A stretch of DNA of 42,492 bases from Myxococcales bacterium (GTDB lineage: Bacteria; Myxococcota_A; Polyangia; Polyangiales; Polyangiaceae). The translations under genes and the position numbers were made by a program. Under the pieces are notes generated by a model. It was not told where the DNA came from and made no database searches. It worked only from the letters and a program-made list of their open reading frames with translations. Positions 7,264 through 17,819 of the stretch are shown here, piece by piece (within the stretch, counting starts at the first letter, position 1; each line of letters starts with the position of its first letter). Location: assembly GCA_021847645.1 (NCBI GenBank), contig JAJZQG010000049.1, positions 1 to 42,492 on the forward strand, in the 5' to 3' direction.

Positions 7264-8737
7264 GCTCTGCGCGCGGCGCGGCCTTCGTCACGCGCCCTTC
7301 ATCCATGTCCAGCGTCCAGGCCAGCGCACCACTGTCGGCATGCGCGGCGTACAGCTTGCTCACGGGGTCGCGCACGAACACCATGCCGTCCCCCGCCACC
7401 GGCGCTGTCCAGATCGAATCCCCTACGTCCGTCTTCCACCGCGTTGCTCCCGTCGCCTTGTCGAACCCCAACAGATCGTCGCCGTCCACGCACACCACCA
7501 CGTCCCGCACGATCGCCGCGCCGCGGCAGTCCCGCGACCATCGCGATCGACGCGTCGACAGGTCGATCGCATGCAGGTCGCCATCCGCGCAGAGGTACGC
7601 GGTCGAGCCGTCGACCGCGATGGGGAAGTACGTGGCGCACGCTTGTCCGGGAAGCCGGTTCGACCACTGCTCCGCGCCCTCGGCCAGATCCAGCTCGTGC
7701 AGCAGCCCGCCGTCGTCCGCCACGTAGATGCGATCGCCCACTGTCACCGGCCGTCCGAGATCGTCGGCCGCGTCGAAGACCCACTGCTGCTCTCCCGTCC
7801 GTGCGTTGAGCGCCGACAGACGGTGGCCATTGGCGAACAGCACGGTATCGCCGGTGACGGACACCACGGGATAGCGCATCTGGTCGACGGAAAAGCGCCA
7901 CTGCTCGGTGCCCACGGCTCGGTCGATGGCGACGAGCCGTGCGGGGTCGGAGAAGACGAACACGTAGATGCGATACCGATCGACGGCGCTCACGTCGGAC
8001 CAGCGCCCGAACGGGGCGCCGTCGTTGACGATCCACTGATTCTGGGGGGGCTCGATGGCGGCGGCGGCGAGCTGGCCCTTGCCGTTCATCCAGTACACGA
8101 TGCCGTCCTGCACGGCGGGCGGGAAGACATTGGTGCCTTCGGTCGGGATGCGGGCGCGGAGGGTGCCGCTGGTGGTGTCGAGGGCAAAGACGCCTCCGGC
8201 GTGGTGCTCGACGAAGACGTGGTGGGCGTTGACGGTGGGAGCAGCGGCGGGCCAGGGCGAGGAGGCGGCGCACAGGGCGGCGCCGGCGAGGGCGGGCGCG
8301 AGCCAGACGCGGGAAAGCGGGCGGCGCGCGGCAGGCCGGGACGTCATGGCGCGACGCAGGACCCACCAGGACAGCGCGATAGCGGGCAGGGCGAGCAGAT
8401 CGGTGGGGTCGGTCCAGATGCGGAATGGGATGCCGACGGCGGCGAAGGCGACGGTCCAGGTTTGGGCCGCGGCGCTCGAGAGCTTGAGAGCCGAGAACAC
8501 GGTGGTGACGCCTGCGGCCGAGAGCCACCAGGAGCGGGGCGAGCGGCAGCGCACGAGGGCTGCGAGCAGCGCAGGCGCGACGAACAAGCCGGCCAGGTCG
8601 CTGAGCTTGCCGGTGACGGCGGCGGGCAGCAGGCCGGCGCCCTTGAGCAGGTGGTCGTTGAGCGCCAGCACGATGAGTGCGGCGATCCACGCTGGATGCA
8701 GCAAGGCCAACTCGGAGCGGAAGCGAGGTCGCGCCAT
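7244..8737 (-). CDS. Membrane-anchored PQQ-like beta-propeller protein
   Basis: A 497-residue protein with two parts. Residues 1 to about 160 hold four to five hydrophobic segments and the motif LKGAGLLPAAVTGKLSDLAGLF. From about residue 165 to the end there are repeated blades of the PQQ-like type (patterns V-F-A-L-D-T-x-S-G, L-S-A-L-N-A-R-T-G-E-Q-Q-W, L-L-G-F-D-K-A-T-G-A-T-R-W). Such propellers outside dehydrogenases usually serve as binding scaffolds; no quinoprotein active-site motif was seen. The propeller probably sits outside the cytoplasmic membrane. Its last codons overlap the end of the convergent IgGFc-type gene (7244-7263), so the two messages are antisense there. Confidence 0.75.
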   Translation of the reverse strand: MARPRFRSELALLHPAWIAALIVLALNDHLLKGAGLLPAAVTGKLSDLAGLFVAPALLAALVRCRSPRSWWLSAAGVTTVFSALKLSSAAAQTWTVAFAAVGIPFRIWTDPTDLLALPAIALSWWVLRRAMTSRPAARRPLSRVWLAPALAGAALCAASSPWPAAAPTVNAHHVFVEHHAGGVFALDTTSGTLRARIPTEGTNVFPPAVQDGIVYWMNGKGQLAAAAIEPPQNQWIVNDGAPFGRWSDVSAVDRYRIYVFVFSDPARLVAIDRAVGTEQWRFSVDQMRYPVVSVTGDTVLFANGHRLSALNARTGEQQWVFDAADDLGRPVTVGDRIYVADDGGLLHELDLAEGAEQWSNRLPGQACATYFPIAVDGSTAYLCADGDLHAIDLSTRRSRWSRDCRGAAIVRDVVVCVDGDDLLGFDKATGATRWKTDVGDSIWTAPVAGDGMVFVRDPVSKLYAAHADSGALAWTLDMDEGRVTKAAPRAEPTSPRW

Positions 8738-8897
8738 GCGATCCAGCTAGCACGCCGTTTGGGGCGCGGGAACGCAAGCCATCGCGAACGTGCCACGGAC
8801 TTCGAAGGGAGTTGCCCGCCGCGGCCATGGCCCGGACGCATCGCTGCCCACCGCCGTTCCGTCCGCCGCGATGGCGCCTGATCGCCCGGCCCGCTCG

Positions 8898-8906
8898 TGC
8901 TATCCT
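8898..8906 (+). promoter_or_regulatory. Candidate extended -10 (TGc-TATCCT)
   Basis: A TG dinucleotide one base before TATCCT resembles an extended -10. It sits 20 bases before the proposed TTG start at 8927 and just upstream of the GGAGGA ribosome-binding site at 8917-8922. Confidence 0.35.
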
Positions 8907-8926
8907 CGCCGCCACCGGAGGACACG

Positions 8927-10291
8927 TTGTCGTCGAGCGATCGCCTCACCAAACAGGAGCTCAGCTGGCTGCTCACGCAGGAGGCCCGGCGTGCCGCCCA
9001 GACCCTTCGCAAGGGCGTTGCGGCGCTCTCCCAGCCGCCCGCCGAGCTGCCCGGCGAACCGGCCTCGCCCCCCGCCGACATCGTGCATTCCCTGACCACG
9101 CTCGAAGACGCGATGAAAGCCCTCGCGTCCATCAACGTCAACGTCGCCACCCGCGGGGTCCGCGGCTCGATCGATCTGGCCGCCCTGGTCTGCGAGCTGG
9201 CGCCCAACGCCCGCCTGCGCATCGCCCCGGGCAGCGGAACCGAGGTGTTCGGCGACGAGAGCGAGCTGCGTCGCATGATCCAGATCATGCTTGCCCAGAT
9301 CGGCGGAACGCACGGCACGCCCGGCCAGGACGCTCCCGAAGTGCGCATCGGCCGCGAGGGCGACGACGTGCGCGTGTCCGTGGCCTTGGGACCCGACACG
9401 TTGGCGTCCGGTTCGGGCGAACACGCATGGCTCAGCCGCATGGCGCTTCGCTACGGCGGACGCATGACGCTCGACGGTGGGCAGCAGTCGCTGATCCTTC
9501 CGGCCCAGGGAGCGTCGGATCGAAATGAAATCGAGGCCCTTCGCAAGGAGCTGGAGGCCGCGCAACAGCAGGGCGAGGCGTATGCGCGCGAGCTGGCCGC
9601 GGTCTTCGCCACGGGCGACGCAGGCGCGCACCCCACAGGCTCCCCTTCGACGGTGCCGCCGCCCGCGACCAGCCTGGCCCCGCTCGCCTCCCTGGCCTCG
9701 GCCATCGCCGCCCAACTGCGTCCGCTGATCGTCCCGCCGCGGGAGGGTGAGCCGGCTGCATCGGCCCCGGACAGCCCGGTGACCTCCCAGCTCAACGAGC
9801 TGCTATCCGACCTGCAGCGTCTCGCCAAGGTCCCCCTCGACGAGCTGCCCGCACACCTCGACGTGGCGTCGCTGGTGCGCTCCGTGATCGAAGACGCCGA
9901 TGCGCGCGCGACCCGCCACGGCGTCACCGTGCAGTTCGATTTCGAAGGCGCGCTGCATGCCTTCGTCGCGCCCGGTGCGTTGCGCGCCGTGATCCGGTTC
10001 CTCGTCGACCACGCGATTTCGGCTACCGCGCGCGATCGACGCATCGTCGTTCTGCTCGCTGCCACGGACCGCAAGCTCAAGATCATCGTCGACGACGACG
10101 GCACCTCGGTGCCTGCCGCGTCGCGAGACGCGCTGGTGTGGCGCCGGATCGACCCTGGCAGCATCGGACGTCCGGGGGGCATCCACCTGCTGGCGGCCTC
10201 CACGATCGTGGCCCACCTGCACGGCTCCCTCGACATGGAGGATTCGCCCGATCTGGGGGCGCGCACGGTCGCCACGTTGCCTCTGCCCTGA
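8927..10291 (+). CDS. Protein with two degenerate histidine-kinase ATPase modules
   Basis: A 454-residue soluble protein read from a TTG at 8927, chosen because GGAGGA lies at 8917-8922; a GTG at 8897 would add ten residues. Residues about 80-185 read like a GHKL ATPase domain (S-I-D-L-A-A-L-V start, V-F-G-D-E-S-E-L-R-R-M-I-Q). Residues about 310-454 read like a second (D-V-A-S-L-V-R-S-V-I, A-L-R-A-V-I-R-F-L, V-D-D-D-G-T-S-V-P, C-terminal A-T-L-P-L-P). In both, the N-box Asn is missing (IMLAQI and FLVDHAIS), so ATP binding is doubtful. A helical stretch with V-H-S-L-T-T-L-E-D before module 1 could be a vestigial phosphoacceptor helix. A Pro/Ala-rich linker separates the modules. A receiver gene follows 90 bases later, suggesting a two-component-like pair. 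Confidence 0.65.
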   Translation: MSSSDRLTKQELSWLLTQEARRAAQTLRKGVAALSQPPAELPGEPASPPADIVHSLTTLEDAMKALASINVNVATRGVRGSIDLAALVCELAPNARLRIAPGSGTEVFGDESELRRMIQIMLAQIGGTHGTPGQDAPEVRIGREGDDVRVSVALGPDTLASGSGEHAWLSRMALRYGGRMTLDGGQQSLILPAQGASDRNEIEALRKELEAAQQQGEAYARELAAVFATGDAGAHPTGSPSTVPPPATSLAPLASLASAIAAQLRPLIVPPREGEPAASAPDSPVTSQLNELLSDLQRLAKVPLDELPAHLDVASLVRSVIEDADARATRHGVTVQFDFEGALHAFVAPGALRAVIRFLVDHAISATARDRRIVVLLAATDRKLKIIVDDDGTSVPAASRDALVWRRIDPGSIGRPGGIHLLAASTIVAHLHGSLDMEDSPDLGARTVATLPLP

Positions 10292-10366
10292 GCCGTCGCC
10301 GGCCGCCGCGGCCGCCTTGGTGGCGCCCGTGCGGATCTGGGGCTCGCCTGCGCGTGTGTTTTCCGA

Positions 10367-10372
10367 TACAAC
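10367..10372 (+). promoter_or_regulatory. Candidate -10 element TACAAC
   Basis: TACAAC lies nine bases before the ATG at 10382. It could allow the receiver gene to be transcribed independently of the upstream gene with a very short leader. No -35 was identified. Confidence 0.3.
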
Positions 10373-10381
10373 AGTCGGACG

Positions 10382-10768
10382 ATGAAGATCCTGGTTGTGG
10401 AGGATCAAGACTCGATCCGACGGATGATCGAAGCCCTGGTGACCGGTCGCGGACATGATGTCGTGGGCGTGGCCAACGGAGCCAAAGCGCTCGAAGCCGC
10501 CATGCACGACCCGCCTGACATCGTGCTGCTCGACCTCAACCTGCCGGGGGCCTACGATGGCTTCGAGGTCTGTCGCCGCCTGCGCATGGACCCCACCACG
10601 CGCACCGTGCCCGTGGTCATCATCAGCGCGCTCGACGACGCCGACTCGCGCGCCAAGGCAACGCACGCGGGCGCCACGGCGTTCTACTCCAAGCCCTTCA
10701 GCCCCATCGCCCTGCTCAAGGAGATCGAGTCTCTCAAGAGCGTGATCCCCACGAAGACGCCCGTCTGA
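10382..10768 (+). CDS. Receiver-only response regulator
   Basis: A 128-residue stand-alone CheY-like receiver domain. The acidic pocket E7-D8, phosphoacceptor Asp51 (in V-L-L-D-L-N-L-P-G), switch Ser82, aromatic Tyr102 and invariant Lys104 (F-Y-S-K-P-F) are all present, so phosphorylation is expected. There is no output domain, so it should act by protein contact or as a phosphotransfer step. It follows the degenerate-ATPase gene on the same strand. If that protein cannot phosphorylate it, an orphan kinase elsewhere would be needed. Confidence 0.9.
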   Translation: MKILVVEDQDSIRRMIEALVTGRGHDVVGVANGAKALEAAMHDPPDIVLLDLNLPGAYDGFEVCRRLRMDPTTRTVPVVIISALDDADSRAKATHAGATAFYSKPFSPIALLKEIESLKSVIPTKTPV

Positions 10769-10802
10769 ACCCCCCGGCCAACGGCATCTCTCTGCCCATC
10801 TC

Positions 10803-11186
10803 TCAGAGCGTATTCAGATAGCGCTTCGCGCGCTCCGCCGCCGAATCCATCAGCCCCTTGGCCTCGTCATCCGGGATGCGAAGCTTGCGCACCATCTCCA
10901 GGATCAGCTTGCCCTCCGGCTCCGACGGGTCGCCGTCCACGTAGCTGAGGAACACGGCGTGCTGCAGCAGGACACGCCGATCCTCGTAGCTCAGATCGGA
11001 GATCGGGATGTCGTCGACGCCCTTGGGCGTGGAGGCGTACTCCTTGATCGCGCTGGACTCTTCGTCCGTGGCACCGAACGCTTCCAACAGCGCCTGGATG
11101 ACTTGCTTCTCCGTCTGTTCGTACTTGCCGTCCGCCCATGCGACCGGAATGAGCCCCTTGAGGATCGCCATGTTCTGTTCGTGCAT
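10803..11186 (-). CDS. TerB-like protein
   Basis: A 127-residue all-helical acidic protein resembling the TerB/tellurite-resistance-B-like family. The first helix pair has the family pattern V-A-W-A-D-G-K-Y-E-Q-T-E-K-Q-V-I and a second acidic turn follows (Y-V-D-G-D-P-S-E-P-E). These Asp/Glu-rich turns are the proposed metal-binding sites of TerB. The family is linked to stress and membrane-associated metal sensing, and isolated copies are often of unknown role. The ATG at 11184-11186 was chosen; an upstream TTG at 11222 would add 12 residues and neither has a strong ribosome-binding site. It is the last gene of the likely HisF-like operon (69-base gap). Confidence 0.7.
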   Translation of the reverse strand: MHEQNMAILKGLIPVAWADGKYEQTEKQVIQALLEAFGATDEESSAIKEYASTPKGVDDIPISDLSYEDRRVLLQHAVFLSYVDGDPSEPEGKLILEMVRKLRIPDDEAKGLMDSAAERAKRYLNTL

Positions 11187-11255
11187 GGGCCGAATGTTCG
11201 ATGACGCGCGGTCGTTCGTCAACCCGAGCGACGGGCTTGGTGTTCGAACGGCCGG

Positions 11256-12752
11256 TCAGTGCCCGACGAACACTTGCGGGTAGAAGTACCAGACGGCGGC
11301 CAGCGCCCCCAATGCCAGGATCAGCAGCACGACGACGATGGCGAAGCTCGAGCGCGGCGCCCTGGGACGCGCGAACTCCACGGGCTTCATCGGGTCCGAC
11401 TCGGAATCCTCGCTGCCCACCAGCCTGGCGGCAGCCGTGCCGGGGGTCTCGTGCTCCAGCTCGTCGACCTGGGGCGGTGGCGGCGTGGGCGGCAGACCCA
11501 GCATCTGTTTGAGCTCGCCAGCGACGTCCTTCGACGATCGTTCGGACGGCCTGGCGAAGGTTTCCAGCAGCTCGCCAACCCGATCCGGTCCCGCGCCATG
11601 AGCTGACGCTTGGGGCTCGGGTGCGGAGGGCTGCGGCGCCACCTTGGACGCGCCCGCGCCTTCGTCGCGGCTCACCGTGTCCAGCGCGGCCGGCTCGGGC
11701 GGTGCGGAAATCGGCGGCACGTCCAGAGACGGTACGTCGACCACCTGGGCCTCCGAGGCATCGCTGCCCACACCGGCTTCGACGTCGATGGCCACGGACG
11801 GCGTCGGGATGTCGGCTTCGACGACCTCGCCGAAGGCAGGCGCCGGGATGACGAGCGGGCGCGAGGGTTCTTGCGGGGAACCGGGCGGCGGCGGAGGCAT
11901 CGCCGCCACGACGGGCGGCGGCGCCGCAAGGGACGCGTTGGGATCGTAGGTCGCGAGCCGGGGCGTCATGCCGAGCTTGTCGGGCGGGATGTCGCGAGGA
12001 AGCGAAGGCGGCGTCTCCGGTGTAGGCGGGGGCGGTGTGTCCGGCCCGCGGGTAGCAACGGGCGCATCCACTTCCGTCGGCTCGGGCACGATGGCGTCCG
12101 GGGCAGCCGCGGCCAGGGACGCGGACGGAGGCTGGGGCGGATGGGCGAAGTCGGGCTCGCTAGCTGCCTCGAGCACCGTGCCGGCGACCGGGGCGGGCGC
12201 GGCAGGCGCTGGCCTTGCGGGTGCGGGCACCTTGGGCGCGGCAGCTGGCGGCTGCGGAGGAGGACGCTGGGGCGCCACGGGTGCGAGCCGCGGGTCGGAT
12301 CGTCGTGGCTCGGGCACGGGCTGGGGCGCGGCGGCGGGTTCTGGCGCGCGCGACGCCTCTCGTGCGAGGCGCGCGATGGCTCGCTTGGCCGCCGATCGGT
12401 TGACCGGCACCATCGCGGCTTCGAGCTCGCCCACCAGCGCCTCGACTCCTGCGCCGCCGTGGTTGCGCGCGCTCGCGGCCAATGCGGGCGCCGAGCCGGC
12501 CGCCACCTGCATCAGCTTGCCCAGCAGCACCCGCACGCTCCGCTCGGCCACCACGCCGTCCGACCCGCGTTGCGCGCCCACGATCGTCACCGTTCCGTCG
12601 TCGTGAACCCGAACGTCGGCCTCGCGCACGTGCGCCGGAGACGCGAGCAACGCGTCCGCAACCGCCAGCGCAATGTAGCCCGCGGTCTCCGGCGTGACCG
12701 GCGCCCGCCGCTCCTTCGCCGCTACCAGCACCTGTTCCAGCGTGACGTCCAT
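11256..12752 (-). CDS. Proline-rich tail-anchored protein with kinase-C-lobe-like N-terminus
   Basis: A 498-residue protein of unknown function. Residues 1 to about 140 are compact and helical. Their order (V-T-P-E-T-A-G-Y-I-A-L-A-V-A-D-A-L, then a D-G-T-V-T-I-V-G strand pair, then V-R-V-L-L-G-K-L-M, then a helical end with S-A-A-K-R-A-I-A-R-L) follows the plan of a Ser/Thr-kinase C-lobe without the HRD, DFG or Lys residues. This kinship is an inference. Residues about 140-460 are extreme Pro/Ala-rich low complexity. One membrane helix lies at the C-terminus (F-A-I-V-V-V-L-L-I-L-A-L-G), so the bulk is cytosolic. It starts 6 bases after the HisF-like gene ends. Confidence 0.7.
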   Translation of the reverse strand: MDVTLEQVLVAAKERRAPVTPETAGYIALAVADALLASPAHVREADVRVHDDGTVTIVGAQRGSDGVVAERSVRVLLGKLMQVAAGSAPALAASARNHGGAGVEALVGELEAAMVPVNRSAAKRAIARLAREASRAPEPAAAPQPVPEPRRSDPRLAPVAPQRPPPQPPAAAPKVPAPARPAPAAPAPVAGTVLEAASEPDFAHPPQPPSASLAAAAPDAIVPEPTEVDAPVATRGPDTPPPPTPETPPSLPRDIPPDKLGMTPRLATYDPNASLAAPPPVVAAMPPPPPGSPQEPSRPLVIPAPAFGEVVEADIPTPSVAIDVEAGVGSDASEAQVVDVPSLDVPPISAPPEPAALDTVSRDEGAGASKVAPQPSAPEPQASAHGAGPDRVGELLETFARPSERSSKDVAGELKQMLGLPPTPPPPQVDELEHETPGTAAARLVGSEDSESDPMKPVEFARPRAPRSSFAIVVVLLILALGALAAVWYFYPQVFVGH

Positions 12753-12758
12753 GGTGGC

Positions 12759-13484
12759 CTACGCGCCCCTCACCACGATCCCGGCAGCCGCCAGGTATGT
12801 CTTGATCTGGGCCACGTCCTCGAACTCCTCGACGCAGTCCGGTTCGAACACCAGTCCGCCTACCCCGCCGTCGATCAGCACGCGACGCAATCCCTCCGTG
12901 GTTCGCACCGTGCCGGCGACGATGACGGGGACGTCGAGGCGGTCGGAGATGGCGCGCAGCGCGACGGCACAGTCGCCCAGGTCGGCCTGGCTTGCCAGCA
13001 CGAGCAGCTCACCGGCTCCGGCAGCGGCGAGGGCCTCGAGCCTTGCGAGGTCGAACGCTGGCGCCCCGGGGTCGCCGGAGCCTGCGAGCGACCATCCCTC
13101 GCCTGCCGGGCTCAGCTGCAGCGCAACGCACAGCCCCACGGCTTGCTTGCCCCAGCGCGATGAGGCGGAGGCCGCGAGCTCGTCCGCCTTCTCCGCCCAC
13201 AAGTACACGCGGTCCGCGCCCGCGTCGATCAGCTCGTCGAGCTGCTCTCGAGACATGGCGGGCTCGCGGACCGTGACCGGCACGAACAGCAGGCCGGCCG
13301 CCTGGCGAAGGCGGCGCACGACGGCCGCGTGGTCGATTCCCGGCGCCGGCACGAACATCAGCTCGTCCGCGGCCTGGGCGTACGCGGGTGTGTGGGCCAG
13401 ATCGCCTGCGGCGCCGCGCCACTCCTCGGAGGCCGGGGGGCGAACATCGACGGTGACGGATGCGACGAGCCGTTTGGCGAGCAT
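12759..13484 (-). CDS. HisF-like TIM-barrel pseudoenzyme
   Basis: A 241-residue protein that aligns by eye along its length with imidazole-glycerol-phosphate synthase HisF (about 252 residues). It starts MLAKRL, has G-K-Q-A-V-G where HisF has G-S-Q-A-V-V, G-A-G-E-L-L-V for G-A-G-E-I-L-L, and a K-T-Y-L-A-A-A-G-I-V-V-R end. The two catalytic aspartates of HisF (Asp11 and Asp130 in Thermotoga maritima) align with Thr11 and Ala121. The glycine-rich phosphate loops are also changed (V-P-V-T-V-R-E-P and V-A-G-T-V-R-T). It should not make imidazole glycerol phosphate. It is first in a minus-strand operon with the Pro-rich protein and TerB, and no other histidine gene is nearby. The ATG at 13482-13484 matches the HisF start. 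Confidence 0.75.
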   Translation of the reverse strand: MLAKRLVASVTVDVRPPASEEWRGAAGDLAHTPAYAQAADELMFVPAPGIDHAAVVRRLRQAAGLLFVPVTVREPAMSREQLDELIDAGADRVYLWAEKADELAASASSRWGKQAVGLCVALQLSPAGEGWSLAGSGDPGAPAFDLARLEALAAAGAGELLVLASQADLGDCAVALRAISDRLDVPVIVAGTVRTTEGLRRVLIDGGVGGLVFEPDCVEEFEDVAQIKTYLAAAGIVVRGA

Positions 13485-13587
13485 GACCTGAGGTTCCCAT
13501 AGCGTCCCGGCCGGGAGAGGACCAACTTTCGGCCGATCGAGCCGCGAGCCGAAGGATCGCACCCAATGGGTGCACGGGGCACCGACC

Positions 13588-13596
13588 TGATACAAT
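13588..13596 (+). promoter_or_regulatory. Extended -10 (TGa-TACAAT), leaderless spacing
   Basis: TG, one base, then TACAAT (5 of 6 consensus positions) is the clearest promoter element in the window. It ends seven bases before the ATG at 13603, so the predicted start of transcription is the start codon itself, and no ribosome-binding site is present. No -35 hexamer is evident at 16-18 bases, consistent with an extended -10. The 118-base gap is shared with the divergent HisF-like operon. Confidence 0.55.
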
Positions 13597-13602
13597 GCGC
13601 CC

Positions 13603-15548
13603 ATGCAACATTGCCCGCGCTGTGGATCGCAAGCGGCCGACGGGGCTCCGGTCTGTCCGTTGTGCGGGCAGAACTTGCCGGGGGCTTTGCAGGCGCGAGG
13701 TCCGGCCGGTGGTGGTGCCCAGCCCCAAGCGACGGCGGTCAAGCAGACGATGATGGGGCTGCCGGGAGGGCCCACGGGCCCGTTTTCTCCGCCGCCTGGC
13801 ACGCCAGGCCAGCCTGTCGGATCGCGCACGATGCTGGGCATGCCGATGACGGCCATGGCGCCGCAGCCCGCGCCGTCGCCCGAGGCGAATGTCGGCAAGA
13901 AGACGATTCTCGGCATGGCCGGACCGGTGCCCGAACCCGCGCCGCCCCAGGCGCCGCGGGCGCCGATGCATCGCACCATGCTGGGTATCGCCCCGCCCTC
14001 GGATCATCCGCCGTCGCCTGCCAGCCACCCGCCGCAAGCCGCCCCCGCGCAGCCACCCGCTGCCCAACCCTCGGCACAACGCACCATGCTCGGCGTGGCC
14101 CTGCCGGGCATCGCGCCCGTGCAACCCGCGCAACCCGGTGCGCCGTCGCCGCCTGCCCCGCAGCGCACCATGCTAGGTGTCGCCATGCCGGGCATCGCTC
14201 CGGTGCGGCCCGACCGGTACGCCCAGCAGACCGCCGCGCAGCCGCAAGCTCCTCAGCCCGGCCAGGGCTGGTATGACCAAGCTCCCCCCGTCGTGCCCGA
14301 GATCCAGCTCGGCGCGCCGCCCGCCAGTCCGCGCGTGGTCGTCTCCCACCTGCCCTTCTACCGCCGCACCGCGTTCTTCATCGTGGTCTTCGGCCTGTTC
14401 GTCGCGGTCGCCGTCGGGTTGTTCGCGCTGTTCTGGCCGACCGCGCCGCCCATCACGGCGCAAGTCGCGGTCGACGACAACGGCGCCGACATACTCGAGG
14501 TCCGGTGTCCCAAGTGCCCCGATGGAACGGTGTTGTCCGTGCAGGGCGCCAAGGCCACGGCCGTGTCGGGGCAGGCAAACATCCCGCTGACCCACCCGCT
14601 CGTCGTGGGCGAGAACCGCTTCGAGATCTCGATCGATCGGCCGGGCAACGGCCGCGACGAGACCGTGCAGGTGGTGATGCCTGTCGCCTATCGCATCAAG
14701 CCCGACCTGAGCGCGCTGCAGCAGCCCACACCGCTCATCCGCGTGGATGTGCAGGCCAAGCCTGGCACGACGGTCCTGATCGACGGGCAGCCGGTGGCCA
14801 TCGGTTCGGACGGCAAGGGCAGCTACACGGTCGATGTGAGCGCGCAGTGCGAAGGGCCGAGCGCGGAGGTCAAAGCGATCGAGAAGTCGCTGCCCTACGA
14901 GGTCAAGGCTGCCGGCGGCGTGCAGGGCAAGGGGACCATCACGGTGAAGGTGGGTGTGAGCCCGCTGACGGTGCAGTCGCCGCGCGCGCAGTCCGTCATC
15001 GCCGACTCGAACTTCCTGGTCGCGGGACGCACCACACCGAATGCAGTCGTGGAGATCGAGGGCACGAAGTTCTCGGCAGGCGCAGACGGGATGTTCGCGA
15101 GGAGAGTCCAGATGAAGGCGGTCGGCGGCAGTGACATCCGCGTCCGGGCGACGGCTCCGGGCCAGGCGCCGCGCACGGTCGTGGTACACGTCAAGCGCGT
15201 CGACGACATCCAAGCGGAGGCCAAGAGCTTTGCGAGCGGCAGCAGCGTGACCGTCGCGAGCCTGTTCGCTCAGACCGACGCGCTGAAGGGCAAGCCCGTC
15301 GCGCTCGAGGGCGAGGTGTTCGACCTGCGCCAGCAGGGCTTCGAGCGCGTGATCCTGCTCGACGTGGGTACCGCGTGCGCTAGCTCGCCATGCTTGGTGC
15401 GTCTGATCGACTCGTCGACCACGGTGCTCGAGAAGGGCATGAAGGTGCGCGTGTTCGGCTACGTGTCGGGCTCGTACAAGACGCCCGACGGCAAGTCCGC
15501 ACCCGAGCTCGAGGTCGCGTTCCTGCTGCCGGCGAAAGGACAGGCGCG

Positions 15549-15552
<4 letters not shown>
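13603..15552 (+). CDS. Zinc-ribbon membrane protein with six T-[MI]-[ML]-G motifs
   Basis: A 649-residue protein. Cys4, Cys7, Cys18 and Cys21 form an N-terminal zinc ribbon. Residues about 25-240 are Pro/Ala-rich and carry six evenly spaced motifs, basic or Gln residue then T-[MI]-[ML]-G followed by a hydrophobic residue, with Thr at 49, 76, 101, 125, 161 and 189. One membrane helix lies at about 256-280. The rest is extracytoplasmic: beta-rich segments with Ig/Big-like features and a PEGA-like turn, ending in a small beta-barrel-like domain from about residue 545. The stop overlaps the next start as ATGA, so it is translationally coupled to the kinase. The spaced Thr motifs could be kinase substrates or docking sites; this is inference. 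Confidence 0.75.

Positions 15553-17815
<2,263 letters not shown>

Positions 17816-17819
<4 letters not shown>

Noticed and set aside
12759..13484. Functional hisF
   Set aside because: Both catalytic aspartates and the phosphate loops are changed, and no his gene is nearby.
13741..14190. CRISPR-like or tandem DNA repeat
   Set aside because: The periodic T-[MI]-[ML]-G signal is at protein level; the DNA between motifs is not repeated.
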